In this document: positions 62,817 through 64,000 of the stretch, piece by piece
Numbering within the stretch: position 1 is the first letter of the stretch
Layout: every line of letters starts with the position of its first letter
Assembly: GCF_001403875.1 (NCBI RefSeq)
Contig: NZ_LN884299.1
Location: forward strand, 3,933,674-3,997,673
Direction of reading: 5' to 3'
Source of the DNA: Paenibacillus ihumii
Lineage (GTDB): Bacteria; Bacillota; Bacilli; Paenibacillales; Paenibacillaceae
DNA length: 64,000 nucleotides
Notes under the pieces: generated by a model
Told to the model about the DNA's origin: nothing
What the model saw: only the letters and a program-made list of their open reading frames with translations
Database searches by the model: none
Position numbers and translations under genes: made by a program

Positions 62817-63647
62817 CTAAATCATCCAATGCTGCCAATCGCTCTGGACGGCTTCCAGACCGCGGAGCCATTCCTTGGTCTTCAATAGCAGCTGATCGCG
62901 GTGCTCGCTGGAGGAATACGTGTGATCGCCCTGAAAAATAATTTCCTTGTCGCAGCGGCCTTCCGAACGCATCCAAAACACCTTCTGAAACAGAAAGGCA
63001 TAATCGACCGGTATCGCGTCGTCCGAGGTGCCATGAATAACCAGCACGTCCCCGTTGAACTTGATCGCCTCCTGGAAGGGCTGATAATTGCCGAGCGAAT
63101 CGAAGAACGCGGGGGTGAACCCGTAGCCGAGATAATCCGCGATGCCCTGATCCTTCGACCGGTCATAGACGTCCCGGCCGGTGATCTTCACAATGTCATT
63201 GAAGGGATAGCCGACAGCGGACCACAGGATGAGCTTCCTGACGCGGCGGTCCCGGACGGCCGTAAGAAGAGCGACCGCTCCGCCAAGACTATGCCCGATA
63301 AGGATCACCTGCGTGGGGTCAATGTCCCCGCAGCTTAATCCGTAATCCAGAACGGCGCGCGTCTGGGCGATCATGGAATCGATGCCTTGCTGCCCGTATT
63401 CTCCGCTGCTCTCCCCGCAGCCGATATAGTCAAACCGGATGACCAGATTGCCCTCCCCGGCCAGATCACGGGCCGCCTTGACGAACAGGCGGTCCACGCC
63501 GATCCGGCTGCCTACAAAGCCGTGGCAAATGATGATCAGCGGCACCCGATCCTTGCACCGTCCCTCGCGCTTGACTGTACCGTCAGGGTAATGAATACTG
63601 GCCGTTATTGTCTCTGCTCCATGATTAATGACGATTTGCCGTTCCAT
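62817..63647 (-). CDS. Alpha/beta hydrolase, feruloyl/cinnamoyl-esterase-like
   Basis: 276 residues with AGGAGG upstream. The oxyanion HGF motif (IICHGFVGS) is near residue 40, nucleophile GHSLGG near 118, acid VIHGTSDDAIP near 210 and His GDHTYSS near 247, all in the expected order. There is no signal peptide, so it is cytoplasmic. The substrate is unknown; close relatives hydrolyse phenolic and acyl esters. Confidence 0.85.
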   Translation of the reverse strand: MERQIVINHGAETITASIHYPDGTVKREGRCKDRVPLIIICHGFVGSRIGVDRLFVKAARDLAGEGNLVIRFDYIGCGESSGEYGQQGIDSMIAQTRAVLDYGLSCGDIDPTQVILIGHSLGGAVALLTAVRDRRVRKLILWSAVGYPFNDIVKITGRDVYDRSKDQGIADYLGYGFTPAFFDSLGNYQPFQEAIKFNGDVLVIHGTSDDAIPVDYAFLFQKVFWMRSEGRCDKEIIFQGDHTYSSSEHRDQLLLKTKEWLRGLEAVQSDWQHWMI

Positions 63648-63760
63648 CCGCTCAGCCTCCTAATTCCGCAATGCGATATATCAATTAATCCGATAAGTTT
63701 AATATGAATTATACACTTATCTTAGCATTACAAGAGACTGAGTGTCAATCGTTTCCTTCA

Positions 63761-63982
63761 TTAATCATAATACTGGCGAAAATAACTTTGCGTCAGCTCC
63801 TGGCCTTCCCTGGATCCGATTCCCGGAATATCTCCTTCAAGCCACGGCTCCGCATCCTGCACAGACCACTCCTCCGCAGCGAATTCCACTTCCTCATCAA
63901 TCGCCGTCACTTCTTCAAGGCTGCCTCTCGAATTACTGTTCAGCAAATATTTCCGGGTGAGCTCCGAATGGAACTTTACCAT
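63761..63982 (-). CDS. Small acidic protein, possibly cut by the window edge
   Basis: 73 residues from the ATG at 63982, but the frame is open upstream to the edge of the window, so the true start may lie outside. The sequence is acidic and polar with no membrane segment. No family recognised. Confidence 0.4.
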   Translation of the reverse strand: MVKFHSELTRKYLLNSNSRGSLEEVTAIDEEVEFAAEEWSVQDAEPWLEGDIPGIGSREGQELTQSYFRQYYD

Positions 63983-64000
63983 GGCTTTGTTACACCCCGC

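Overview
The window reads as a chromosomal segment of a low-to-mid GC Firmicute, most likely Paenibacillaceae. The basis is AGGAGG-type ribosome sites throughout, a right flank with typical Paenibacillus housekeeping genes (YerC/TrpR-like, CbiX, diacylglycerol kinase, RlmCD, VrrA/YqfQ-like, PiT plus DUF47, YerB/DUF3048), and a BceRS-BceAB type peptide-resistance module. No rRNA, tRNA or CRISPR array was found.

Layout. (1) 1-1926: a GAP-family membrane protein cut by the window edge, a small membrane protein and a thioredoxin-reductase-like flavoprotein. (2) 2056-13123: a minus-strand operon led by a strong promoter and a perfect Zur-type operator. It encodes an Fe/B12-type ABC importer (lipoprotein, FecCD permease, ATPase), ChlI-like and ChlD-like AAA+ subunits, a CobN/ChlH-type large chelatase subunit and a methyltransferase, and ends in a fragment of a metal ABC permease. 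(3) 13176-16592: an accessory patch with an integrase fragment, an XRE regulator, two decayed transposase remnants and a VanZ-family gene. (4) 16886-22714: a Bce-like module whose permease is fused to a PAF-acetylhydrolase-type serine hydrolase, with a divergent response regulator and intramembrane-sensing kinase. (5) about 23442-53347: a defective integrative conjugative element (ICE) lying against the 3' end of rlmCD. It has a truncated VirD4, ArdC-like protein, PcfB-like protein, MobP relaxase, MobC, a probable oriT, a toxin-antitoxin pair, a toprim protein, a scrambled giant methylase/helicase gene overlapped by a tnpV gene, a Tad-like pilus/secretion gene set with large exported proteins, and parAB. 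(6) 53306-64000: the housekeeping flank.

How the parts work together. The Zur operator ties the whole importer-chelatase operon to zinc starvation, suggesting capture and processing of a metal-tetrapyrrole or similar metallophore rather than ordinary B12 synthesis. The Bce module looks like peptide sensing plus transport with an enzymatic domain added outside the membrane. The ICE keeps DNA-processing and partition genes but lacks its T4SS core, integrase and left end, so it is probably immobile on its own. Its minus-strand transcription unit contains several intrinsic-terminator-like hairpins, some inside coding sequence, which suggests processive antitermination. Several genes carry single lesions: giant gene and tnpV near 35399, stalk-domain gene at 41208-41213, rlmCD at 54365. 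Each could be real decay or a sequence error.
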